The notes beneath the pieces are model-generated. The model did no database searches and was not told where the DNA came from. It saw nothing but the letters and a program-made list of their open reading frames with translations. A program made the translations under genes and the position numbers. A stretch of DNA of 64,000 nt from Cheiracanthium punctorium (lineage: Eukaryota; Arthropoda; Arachnida; Araneae; Cheiracanthiidae): contig JAWZYV010012248.1 of NCBI GenBank assembly GCA_038373885.1, forward strand, positions 248,001 to 312,000, given 5' to 3'. Numbering within the stretch: the first letter of the stretch is position 1; each line of letters opens with the position of its first letter. Positions 54,899 to 64,000 of the stretch are shown here, in pieces.

Positions 54899-56395
54899 AC
54901 ACAATAAAATTTAGTTACGTTTGCAAAAAATCTTGTCATCCTTTCGGAGACAAGAAGAAAATACATTTAATTTTTTTTTTTTTTTTTTTTTTTTACACAC
55001 CCATCATCCGGCACTCTTCATGCCTAATACATTATTTATTCATCGTACAAATAAATCGTATTATTCATGCACAATTAAAAAAAAATTTCCCTTCTACGAC
55101 AAAATTTGCCGAGTTATAAAGCAGTAAACATTTTGACGTAAGTAACTTTTCCACGTTTTAAAATGTAAACCGTTAGGGGACCGTATAAATATTGAAATTT
55201 TAAATTATAGGTTATAGGCTATATTTTCATTTTCTGTCATAGTGCTGAGAAAGAAGCAAAACTTACTAATTTTTAAGTAAAGGGTTTTAGTCAATCTGTA
55301 TAAAACTCTCCGAGATTAGACTTACTAAGTTGTATAAATGTGTAGCATGCATATGTGTAACACAGAGTATGCTACTCAAAGTACAGGAAGAGTTTTCTAT
55401 ACGGGTGAAAATTAGCATTACAGCCGAAAGAAGTTATAATTTGAGCAAATATTAAGCTAACAGGATTTGTAATATTATTTTAAGTTTCTAAAATGCATAC
55501 ATATTCGTACTTTAAAATATTTCATTTTATAATCCAATGTTTAAAGGAGTGTTTTATTCTTTGTTTTTGTATTTTAAGTTATTTAACACCAGTTCATTTA
55601 AAAAATTCTATTTTCAGTATAAGCTATATTTTTATGTTAATTGTATTGCAATCTACAATAGGTTAAAACAATACAATAGGTTAAGCAATTTCATAAACTA
55701 TTTTACAATCGTAAAATAGTTTATGAAATTGCTAATAAATATTACAAGGCTCAAAACCATGTACCTTAATTTTTCTCATTCATTTTGTGTACAGCCCCTA
55801 TTTCGCATCTCGAAAAGTGCTCTAACTTTAAGCAGTTGTAACTCGGTGAATTTTGGTCGTAGAAGGACGATTTTTTTCTTTTTTCTTTTTTTTTTGGGGG
55901 GGGGGTGAAATTAAAGAAGGAAAAAATTTCTAATTATAACTGACAGGACCGGGGGACCGCATAAAAATTTTAATTTCGTAATTTTTATGGGAATTGATTT
56001 ATTGACTTCGATTGTTTTTATATTATAGATTATACAATTTAAAGCATTTTTTGGAATTGGAACTATGTGTCTCAGAATAAACGCTTAAGAAATAACCATT
56101 CGGCACCATTAGCACTGGGCATCCTCTATGTGTCCATTTCAATTTTATTTTCCTTTTATTCGCATGTTATAATGTATATATATGTCATTGGTGTTGTACT
56201 GTGATCTATTGTGAATAACAGATGGCTTCTTGCTTTTTTTCAGCTCACATTAATGTGTAATTAGTTATACGAGTATGTTGCCTAAAATTACTGGAATCAT
56301 TGTTCTGACTACTTAATTCGTAAGTTTAGCTATTTTACAATACACACGCACACATATATTATATATATATATATATATTATATATATATACCCAT
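54899..56395. other. Intergenic, AT-rich
   Basis: Contains a poly-T run (54968-54994), the perfect hairpin at 55684-55733, T/G-runs near 55880-55905, and (TA)n near 56355-56390. If the exon at 54668 is real this would be its intron. Confidence 0.5.
55684..55733. repeat. Perfect 23-bp hairpin, 4-base loop
   Basis: AGCAATTTCATAAACTATTT then TAC, loop AATC, then the exact reverse complement. All 23 pairs match. Confidence 0.95.
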
Positions 56396-58400
56396 ACTAG
56401 CTGCGTAGCCCGGTGTTGCCTAGGTGCATTAAGTCTTGGGGCATAACTTAAACCCCAAAAAATTGTTGGGTGCTTCTTTTCCCATCGTTGCAAAGACGCA
56501 AATTCGACAGTTCCCTTTCTGTATCCATCGTTCTTTCCCAGCATAGGTTGAATGCTCCAGATGGAGGGGTAACTTCCTTAATAAATGTATTTTACCTACA
56601 CTCTACACAATATCCGTGGAAAAAAGTTTCAATGATTCACTTAAATACTTCCAAGAAATATTACAGACTAATTTGCAAAATGTATTTTTACTTCCTTGCT
56701 TGTACAGAATATAAGGAAGTAATGTGATCGCGAAAAATTTCTGGAGCCAGATTTCGACGAAGAAATCAATTTTGACTACCTCTAAATTTACTTTTAAGAA
56801 TTCTCTCGATGCATCTCAACGTACGTGCTTGTACATATAAATACATGACCACAGATTTTGACCTACCGCGAGTCTATTTTGACCAGTTTTTCCACGCCGT
56901 CTGTACGTACGTACGTAAGTATATAATTCTCATATCTCAAAAACTATTGGCCGTGAAATGTAGAAATTTATATTTAGGATTGTTGTAACATCTAGTTATG
57001 TACTTTCCCTTTTTATTCCAATCGACTGTATAGTTTATCTACAGGGCACCCAGAGGCGGATCAAGAAATTACTCAAGGAGGGGGCAATTTTGTACCTGAA
57101 ACAGAGGGGCAGGATGCGTAAAATCCTTTTACAATTGATTAATATAATGAATTATACCAATCGATGTAATTATTTTATTGATAAAATCTATATATGAGCG
57201 ATGATTAAAAAGGACAGGGAGTAGTAACCGAAATGCACCCCTTAGAAAAAGGCTACATAATTTTCATTATACTTTCATAATATATTTTAACAGATTTTGG
57301 ACTTCGCTCAGGAGGGGGCGATCGCCCCCACCACCCTCCGCTTGGATCCGCGCCTGGGGCCGCCCAAAGCCAGGCGCGGCGACATGTTTTGAATACATTA
57401 CCTCTATGGACAGAAATTCATTAAAGCATATTTTAGTGGTGTTGGGCTATTCCAAACTACTCAGCTGTGCTTTATGTTTTTAAGGGTTACAAAATGAATT
57501 TCTCCACGAAAATAGTGCCTTTATCATTTATAGTTCTGCTACAGGAACACTCAAAAGATTTCCAACACATTATGATCAATGGCAGTTGTAGGGGCATTCA
57601 TCCATTTCGAGCACAATACCATCATACGATATAGTTAGGTAATGGTCCGACCACGGCCACGTGCCTCCCTCAAAAATTACGCCACCAAAATGTCGCCAAG
57701 CTCGCGACTTTTGGTGTGGTATATTTATCTCTCATGTCTCAAAATGGTATATTTATCTCTCATGTCTCTCGACTATTAGTCGTAAAATGTTGAAATTTCA
57801 TATATAAGACTTTTGTAACATCTAGTTCTGCATCTCGATTTTTCGTTCCAATCTACTCGACCACCCAAAAGAATTTCAATACATTAATGTCTATGGACAT
57901 ATTCAATGTATTAGATGTGTAGTCAGTCATTGTTCGGTCCATGCCCAAAATCTCGCCATTTCTCATCGCCTTTTTTGCCGAAATATTGCCAAATTTGGCG
58001 TCAAAAATATTTTGCATTTTGCATAACTGTTAAACTTTTAACCGTAGAATGTTCAAATTTTGTATTTAGAACTACTGTAACATTGAATTATGCATCCCTT
58101 TTTTGAGTGCAATCGACTGGGTAATTTATTTACCGGTCACTCAAATGACTTTAAATACAAGAAGGTGTATGGATACATTCAATTCATTCAAAGTCTGTGG
58201 TCAATTACTACTTTGGCTATCCCCGAAATCTCGCAAACTATCTCAAGCTTGTCGGCTTTTTGCGAAATATCGTCAAATTAAGTGTCAAATCTTAAACAGT
58301 GTTAAGACTGAAATCTTTCAAATTAAACTCAGCTTGGCGATATCGGAAACATTTGGCTAAGAAATCGCTAAACCTTAGTACTATCACTGCAGTATTTTAT
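56396..58400 (+). repeat. Dispersed element starting CTAGCTGCGTAGCCCGGTGTT
   Basis: Begins ACTAGCTGCGTAGCCCGGTG then TTGCC, a common arthropod repeat start. Similar paragraphs recur at about 56930-57030, 57720-57860 and 58020-58140 (CATATCTCAAAAACTATTGG / TGTAACATCTAGTT / CCAATCGACTG). A hAT MITE sits inside. No gene; frames in it are short and unsupported. Class unknown. Confidence 0.6.
57051..57356. mobile_element. hAT-type MITE, CAGAGGCGGATC ends
   Basis: Ends CAGAGGCGGATCAAG and, inverted, CAGGCGCGGATCCAAG. Inside, GGAGGGGGCAATTTTG faces GGAGGGGGCGATCGCCCCCA. Flanks AGGGCACC and GGGCCGCC are only partly alike, so the target duplication has decayed. Confidence 0.8.
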
Positions 58401-58564
58401 CTCTTACGAATGCCGTCTTAGCGCATAGGCGAACCAACCGAAAAGGGGCCTCAGCTCGAAAGATCTTCCCCAAATTATAATTTATGGAGAAAAAGAAAGT
58501 TAAAATCTTGTCTGACGTCTAACGCCAAACTTAAGAAAACATCTTTAAGTTTATGAAATAATTT

Positions 58565-59044
58565 TTGAAAAATTTGGGTTTTTCGAGAGGATTCCTCTTC
58601 CTCTTCTTGAAAGAGGAAGGGATAACACAGCATTGCAAAAATTTGGCTTCTTATCATAAAAACGACATCCACAAGGAAGACCTTATGTTTGATAGCATCC
58701 ATCTCAAATATTACACAATGGAAGAAGTAACAACTCTGCGAGAAATGTACCGATATAAACTATCCGAAAAACAGCAGAAGGAGCAGAAAGGAATAGGGTA
58801 CGCTGTCCATGATTCTGAAGAGGAGTCCAGTAGTTGATTCGAAGAGGACAACTTTCAACATTTCACTTTTGTATTATCAATTACATATTAGTACAAGACT
58901 TCTCCTTTCCCAGTATCGAAATCGTCATGCGGATTTTTTTTTTACCCCGATGGTGACTAATACAAGTGGGGAACGAAGTTTCTTAACGTTAAAATTAATA
59001 AAGGACGACAGAAGGAGCACTATGACAGATGAAAGGTTGAATTG
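58565..59044 (+). pseudogene. hAT transposase C-terminal part, upstream of Tc1
   Basis: Plus strand. First fragment with CKNLASYHKNDIHKED and IHLKYYTMEE, ending in a Ser/Glu-rich run and stop near 58837. The next frame (58809-59044) has TPMVTNTSGERSFLTLKLIK then RRSTMTDERLN, the hAT dimerisation motif. It is broken at 59044 by the Tc1 element. The N-terminal part of the transposase is missing. Confidence 0.7.
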
Positions 59045-60546
59045 CACTCATGTCTATAAATTAAGGATAATTCAGAATCACACAGAAATTGATCTCTAAA
59101 ATAAAAATTTCACCTGTGGAATGATCACACACATCTTGAAGAAGAATATGCAAATTACAGGAAACCACCAGATGGCGTGGATGGTACGTCACAGTGACGA
59201 GAGTGTAAGAGAGGGGTATATAAGGAATGGTGGCAAAGAAGTAAAATTGTTCACAAGCGCTGTGAAAGCCTTTCAGTGCAAAAACCGCATAGTTATGGCA
59301 CAAAGGAGGCATTTGGATGATGTTTTACGTGGCAGAATTATCGGACGACTGGAATGTGGACGTACCCAGCTGGAAGTATCCGAGAAACTTGGAATCGCCC
59401 AGAGTGTCATCTCCAGGCTTTGGCAACGATTCCAAGATGATGGTAATGTGAGTAGACGTTGCAGCACAGGTCGCCCCCGAGTTACAACGCCGAATGAGGA
59501 CCGCTATTTGGCAGTTACTGCCAAAAGAAACAGACGGAGTACAGCATCAGACCTGTCTCGTCAGCTCTCTTCAGCTACCGGTACGACAGTTTCAAGGCAG
59601 ACCGTGTACAGACGCTTAGGGCACATTGGTCTATATGCTCGTAGGCCTGTCAGATGTGTTCCACTTCCAGCAACTGTTTGTCGCCTGCGATTAACCTGGA
59701 GTAGAGAGCATGCATTGTGGACACCGCAACAGTGGTCTTGTGTGATGTTTTTCGACGAGTCCAGGTTTAGTTTGGAGTCTGATTCTCGCCGGACATTCAT
59801 CTGGAGAGCGCCAGGTACCCGTTACCACCAAGAGAACACCATTGAAAGACACCGTTACGGTGGTGCAGGATGGCTCGTTTGGGGAGGAATTATTCTTGGT
59901 TCCAGAACTGACCTGCATGTTCAGAGTGTAACGATGACAGGCCACATCTATCGGGATGTCATTCTGGAACATGTACGTTTGTTTCGGGGCGCCATGGGTG
60001 CTGAATTTGTGTTTATGGATGACAACGCCCGTTCTCACCGTGCAAACATTGTAGACGAATGCCTTCAATCGGAGGATATCACCCGTATGCATTGGCCAGC
60101 ATACTCACCGGACTTGAATCCAATAGAGCATGTGTGGGATATGCTTGGCCGACGAATTGCAGCCCGTCAACCCCCTCCCACCTGTCTACCGGAACTTCGG
60201 AGTGCATTGCTTGATGAGTGGTGTAATATTCCCCAAGATCAGATTGATCATTTGATACTCAGCATGCCTAGGCGTTGTCAGGCCTGTATTGCATCGTCCG
60301 GGAGACATACTCCGTATTAACCATCCTACTAACCATGTTATACTGTTTTTTGTAAATGGGTTCTTTTTAGAAATTTGGTCAAGGGAGTGAAACTTGCAAT
60401 TTTTATTAATTATGTCAAACATATAGCATCTTTTTTGCTCTTTACTTTTTGTTTAATAAATAGACTTTACAAATAAGTCAAATTTGTTTTGCTTCTTTCT
60501 CTTTCTTTGCCTGAACTTCATTATCCTTAATTTATGGACATGAGTG
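59045..60546 (+). mobile_element. Tc1-type transposon, near-intact
   Basis: The inverted ends (59045-59075, 60516-60546) match at about 28 of 31 bases: CACTCATGTCYATAAATTAA then GGATAAT. TA follows the right end; the left neighbour is TG, a likely decay of TA. Length is 1502 bp, as usual for Tc1 elements with short terminal repeats. It carries an uninterrupted transposase and lies in the hAT coding region. Confidence 0.93.
59295..60320 (+). CDS. Tc1 transposase, DD34E, apparently intact
   Basis: A 341-residue protein catalysing cut-and-paste transposition at TA sites, acting in the nucleus on its own terminal repeats. Residues 1-55 form the first helix-turn-helix region, 58-62 is the TGRPR hook, 64-118 the second, and the DDE domain follows with Asp154 (FFDESRF), Asp243 (MDDNARSH) and Glu278 (NPIEHVW). 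Thirty-four residues separate the last two, the DD34E spacing of the Tc1 family. The frame is open upstream to 59121, but the Met at 59295 (MAQRRHLDDVLRG) gives the normal family length. Its base composition is clearly richer in GC than the surroundings, which fits recent arrival. No stop or frameshift is present, so it may be active or was until recently. Confidence 0.95.
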   Translation: MAQRRHLDDVLRGRIIGRLECGRTQLEVSEKLGIAQSVISRLWQRFQDDGNVSRRCSTGRPRVTTPNEDRYLAVTAKRNRRSTASDLSRQLSSATGTTVSRQTVYRRLGHIGLYARRPVRCVPLPATVCRLRLTWSREHALWTPQQWSCVMFFDESRFSLESDSRRTFIWRAPGTRYHQENTIERHRYGGAGWLVWGGIILGSRTDLHVQSVTMTGHIYRDVILEHVRLFRGAMGAEFVFMDDNARSHRANIVDECLQSEDITRMHWPAYSPDLNPIEHVWDMLGRRIAARQPPPTCLPELRSALLDEWCNIPQDQIDHLILSMPRRCQACIASSGRHTPY

Positions 60547-60640
60547 TATTTAAGTATTATGAGTATTGAGAGCGAAATATTATAGGGATTAATTTTAGTG
60601 AAAATATTAAAACTTTTGCAGAAAAGAAATGTCTTGTTCC
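60547..60640 (+). pseudogene. hAT transposase C-terminal end, downstream of Tc1
   Basis: After the Tc1 element the plus strand reads LSIMSIESEIL, a stop, then ILVKILKTFAEKK. This is the ALLSIES-x-L ... F-x-x-x-x-x-x-FA-x-K-K end of ZMYM1-like hAT transposases and continues the motif interrupted at 59044. Confidence 0.75.
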
Positions 60641-60734
60641 TGTACCTCATTCTTATGTATTACAACAGAAGTAAAGCGCTTTATTATGGAACGAATTCTT
60701 TTATTTAGTCTTTCGTCTATACCATAAAACATAC

Positions 60735-61130
60735 ACATGTTGGGTGAAGCAATTAGTTATACGACATAACTAATTATTGCAATACCGGTATTTCGGGCTA
60801 TTTTTTTAATTTCGTAAGACTTCTACTCGATAAGGTAAAATACTATCCTGGTAATTTTTATCCTAATGTTTAAAATTATTTTACTACTTTTATTAACAGA
60901 CTTTGATTGTAACATTGTCCACTTATTTCATAGTTGTGCATAAAGAATTATTTATCTATTTATAGTTTATTCATTTTTTTCATAAAATTACGAAATATGG
61001 CAAGAAAACCCCTATGCTTTTGTATCGCTTTTAAAGCATACCTAATGCCGGTGTTACGGTACGTGTTTCAAAAATACCAAATATCCGGTAAGGTACTTTT
61101 GGTTACGTATTGCAATAACTAGACATAACC
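60735..61130. repeat. Imperfect inverted repeat region
   Basis: TTATACGACATAACTAATTA then TTGCAATACCGG faces CCGGTAAGGTACTTTTGGTT then ACGTATTGCAATAACTAGAC. Probably a decayed MITE lying in the hAT element. Confidence 0.5.
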
Positions 61131-61479
61131 AAAGCTTTTTGACTGAAATATTTCTGGTGAAAGTCATGTTCTCCGTCCTTTCCCCCCAGGAGCAGCAGGG
61201 GCCTCACTGCTCCGGGGCCTCAACACTTCTTAAAACGGGTTTGTCTCTTTCAAACAATATAAGTTTAGATGAAGTGCGCCGAAAATACTTTTGATTTAAT
61301 AGATGCGCAAGGAAGTCATGTGTTATCCACTTCAGGTTTTTTAAATATCAGGATAATAATTAAAAATACCCATTTGGAAGTTAATTCTAAAATTTCTGTT
61401 TTCTTGGAGTACCGACTTGTAATAAGCGATAGCTTATATACTTGAGGTACTGACTAAAACCACATTTGCCTGTTTTAAA

Positions 61480-61606
61480 GCGAGATCGGTCTCGCTGTCT
61501 CGCGAGCGAGCTGACACGAGGTCTTGTCTCACATACCGAGGTATCGTCTCGCGAAATTGTATGACCGCGAGAAGTTTCGTCACGTTTAGCAGTTTCGCGT
61601 CCATCC
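61480..61606. mobile_element. GGATGGACGCGAGAC MITE, copy C (inverted)
   Basis: CGAGATCGGTCTCGCTGTCT then CGCGAG at the left and TTTCGCGTCCATCCCTA at the right, inverted with respect to copy B. The left portion is shortened. Confidence 0.65.
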
Positions 61607-61855
61607 CTATACTAACGACTAAAGCGAATGAAATGAAATTCGACGACACGATAGGTGATCACTCAACTTAAACTATAGGCATCGAATTTTTGAAAAATTT
61701 TTATTTGGATTTTGCGAAAATTCTTTACCGAAATCGTTTTTCGAAAATCGTCGTTACGCAATTTTTGTTTGTGTATTACGTAATAACGACTGAAGCAAAT
61801 GAATCAAATTTTGTGACAAGATAGGTGGTCACTGAACTTAAGCAATAGTCGTTTA
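61607..61855 (+). repeat. Two units of the about 165-bp monomer
   Basis: TAACGACTAAAGCGAATGAA, GATAGGTGATCACTCAACTT and GCATCGAATTTTTGAAAAAT, then a second unit from about 61783 (TTACGTAATAACGACTGAAG). Same monomer as 53330-53667. Confidence 0.75.
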
Positions 61856-62749
61856 AGTTGACAATTTCACTCAACATTTAGTTACCCTGTAAATTGCAAT
61901 CTTTTAACAATATATAGAAGTTATAAATTTGCTTGTTTTAACAATATACAGAAGTTAAACTTTCGCCAATGCTACTTCTATTCTTTTTACTCCTATAATG
62001 CTAACGAAAATTCAAACTTTTTGCAAATCTGCATTACATACTTACCCGTCAGCGATGGATACTTCAGCTAGATGTAAATAAGTGTGTAAATAAAACTATT
62101 AGCAAAGTTTATTGTGATAAGAAAGAAAAAGTACATAACGGAAATTAAAATACGCGGATTTAAATGTCGTGAATCAACAAGATTTGCAATCAGCTTTCTG
62201 TGGACCTTTGTCTGGTTTGCTTTTCGCATAGAAATAGTAAATTAGCAATTAAAAACTTGATCATATTAAACATGTAGAAATTCCCTGGAAAAAAAAAAAC
62301 GAATCTTGAAAGAACGCCTCGAAAGGTATAAACTGTCCAGGCCTAAATTCAGTTAGTTGGTCTTCAGATGTTAGACGAACTGAGTGAGAAGTCACATATA
62401 CCACGCTGTGTTAAAGCCCTAAGACCAATGCCGTACCCAGAAGGGAGGTCTGAGGAACAAGAGCATCTCCTTGAAATTTTGATTTTTGTTAACAAAATGA
62501 TAATGATGAAGTCCTTTTGTTAACAATTCAGTCTTTTCTACCGTTTGGGCCCCATTCGAAATTCTTTCTGTGGTTAAGGCCCGGCATAGGAACATTGTGT
62601 TAATCGCTAAATTTGTGAAGCCGTTAATGAAGGCGTGAAGCAGTGACGAATCTGGAACTTTATTTTTTGGAAATGTATTGTTTGTAGAGTAGTCTTACTG
62701 ATGAACAACTCAGATATTTGTAACCCTGGTGATATGAAATACTTCTCAT
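61856..62749. other. Intergenic, no feature recognised
   Basis: AT-rich; no gene supported. Confidence 0.5.
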
Positions 62750-62921
62750 CAGTGGCGTATCCAGAAAATTTTCATGGGGGCGTTACGACTACTGCAACTC
62801 ACATACTATCTGTATATGTGTATGTGATAAGGAAGCGAAGAATATACATTTTGTATGGGAAAAAAATTCCTCATGGGAGGATTGTGACCCCCCCTATCCC
62901 CCCCCCTTGGCTACGCCACTG
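62750..62921. mobile_element. hAT MITE, same family as 21211-21376
   Basis: Ends CAGTGGCGTATCCAGAAAA and, inverted, CAGTGGCGTAGCCAAGG; the interior GAAGAATATACATTTTGTATG is shared with the copy at 21.2 kb. The 8-base flanks CTTCTCAT and TTTCGCAA differ, so the target duplication is lost or the boundaries have decayed. Confidence 0.85.
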
Positions 62922-62974
62922 TTTCGCAATGTTAAATGCGTCAATCTGTAAGGGTTTCTCTCTATTCTAAAAAA

Positions 62975-63050
62975 AAGTCGCCACCGCTGTCAAGACTGTC
63001 GCCACAAGACATCACCAAACTGTCGCCACCGCTGTCAAGAGCTTGTTGGG
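62975..63050. repeat. Short tandem repeat GTCGCCACCGCTGTCAAGA
   Basis: GTCGCCACCGCTGTCAAGA occurs twice 50 bp apart with GTCGCCACAAGAC between. No coding frame. Confidence 0.8.
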
Positions 63051-64000
63051 CTATCTTCTCCTAAACCGTGGGAATTTATATTTCGAGTAACATGTCTACG
63101 GATTCGGAAAATTCCGAGGAACCTGATAAGCTGACTTAAATTTCGAAAATCGAATTATTTTAGATTTTCCTATTTTAGATTATAGTTGCTTCTTGACATT
63201 CTTATTAGAATGCCCCAGCTGCGGCCTAACGTATACGCTTGTACACAAACGCTTGCTCGCTCAGGAGCATTCAAAGACCGATGGGTGCAGATGGGAGAGA
63301 ACAGGTAAAAGTCAATAAAACACTAAAATATATACTAATTCGAATCGCTGCCTGTCGAACCTAAATCCATGAGTTTTTTCACTTACATGATATGGGTTTT
63401 CACGGCAGTAACCAATATAAATTGTCATTCTACAGAAAGTTTAAGAGTATAAGCATACAAACGAAGTGATTTGTCTTACTATTAGAAAGAGGACAATGTA
63501 TTATCTCCCACGATCGTTTCTTTACCTATGTAGGGGAAGGGGGGGGGGCAAGATGGGGTAGTGGGATAGACGGGGTACCAGGTCTCATCGGTCCTACGAA
63601 AGAGCAATCACAGCCGCTCTGGCTCGTAATGACGCGCCATTGCATTGTTTATCAGTCAGCGCTGTGACCGGCTTGTGAGTCCTTGCGCTCTTGCCCTACC
63701 GCCAAAAACTCGGTTTTTGTCAAGTTCGTTGTGATTTCCGTATCGCATGTGTTCTCTACCTCAATATTAGTTTTCTAGAACTGACGGAAAGATATTCTTG
63801 TTCACCAATGATTATACCAGCAGGTAAGAACATGTTTGTTTCCATATTTCGATTTAGGTTTTTAAGGCATGTTATTTTATTGAAATAAGCGTGGCAAAAT
63901 GGGGTATTGGGTACCCCTTTCTTGCCCCTCGAAGAAAATTATGATTTCTCTAAAACACTTTACGATTCTTTAAACTTAATTGAGTTTTATCTTGTTTTAG
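63051..64000. other. Intergenic at the right edge
   Basis: No gene supported. GGGGCAAGATGGGGTAGTGG (63546) and GTGGCAAAATGGGGTATTGG (63892) are related repeats. The last bases (TTTTATCTTGTTTTAG) look like a splice acceptor, so an exon could start just outside the window; this is speculation. Confidence 0.4.

Larger units (their letters stand above)
58410..61235 (+). mobile_element. hAT element (ZMYM1-like) split by a Tc1 insertion
   Basis: GC-rich blocks AAAAGGGGCCTCAGCTCG (58440) and GGGGCCTCACTGCTCCGGGG (61198) resemble hAT subterminal regions and roughly mark the ends; exact termini and target duplication were not resolved. The transposase C-terminus is coded on the plus strand on both sides of the Tc1 element. 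Confidence 0.55.

Noticed and set aside
59121..59294. Upstream extension of the Tc1 frame from the first Met
   Set aside because: The extra 58 residues have no family similarity and the Met at 59295 gives the normal Tc1 length.
59691..60092. 133-codon antisense frame in the Tc1 gene
   Set aside because: Shadow of the transposase, which has all catalytic residues in the plus frame.

Overview
The window looks like accessory, transposon-dense DNA from an AT-rich arthropod genome, most likely an arachnid and perhaps a spider. The evidence is a Tc1 transposase, ZMYM1-like hAT and pogo/Tigger relics, tRNA-derived SINEs, long poly-A/T and (TA)n tracts, widely spaced exons with GT-AG borders, and a cysteine-rich secreted-peptide gene of prokineticin/MIT-like type. 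Species and family calls rest on recognition of motifs only; no database search was possible.

Layout. 1-10965 is one large inverted repeat (arms 1-3126 and 7527-10965, 4.4 kb spacer). Each arm carries a broken copy of the same unusual gene: an AlkB (ALKBH2/3-like) fold followed by a PC4/Sub1-like domain and an unrecognised tail. The two copies carry different frameshifts but share one internal stop codon. The arms still match at base 1, so the repeat may continue left of the window. 12.7-23.4 kb holds DNA transposons: a Tigger-type MITE, a 1.77-kb hAT with a perfect 8-bp target duplication, a hAT MITE, and a 3.2-kb foldback-like element whose ends are 15-bp minisatellites, with further elements nested inside. 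23.4-31.8 kb holds dispersed repeats, including a long-TIR element, a 242-bp tandem duplication and SINE copies.

32.4-52.5 kb contains the most gene-like DNA. On the minus strand a TATA box and a signal-peptide exon (52.4 kb) and a cysteine-rich exon (32.4 kb) are compatible in phase and could form one gene across a 20-kb intron. Inside that interval lies a second minus-strand multi-exon candidate (47.5-48.8 kb) resembling the FAR1/CaRF-type zinc-binding region of MULE-related proteins. There are also a Tigger transposase pseudogene (36.3-37.7 kb) with a duplicated start region, nested hAT elements, another Tigger MITE, two SINEs and a long hairpin. 54.4-54.9 kb looks like a TATA promoter with a first exon on the plus strand. 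58.4-61.2 kb is a ZMYM1-like hAT whose C-terminal coding region was split by a Tc1 element that still has an intact DD34E transposase (59295-60320), the only clearly intact protein-coding gene in the window.

No rRNA gene, intact tRNA gene or CRISPR array was seen. Most other open frames are low-complexity, minisatellite or antisense shadows.
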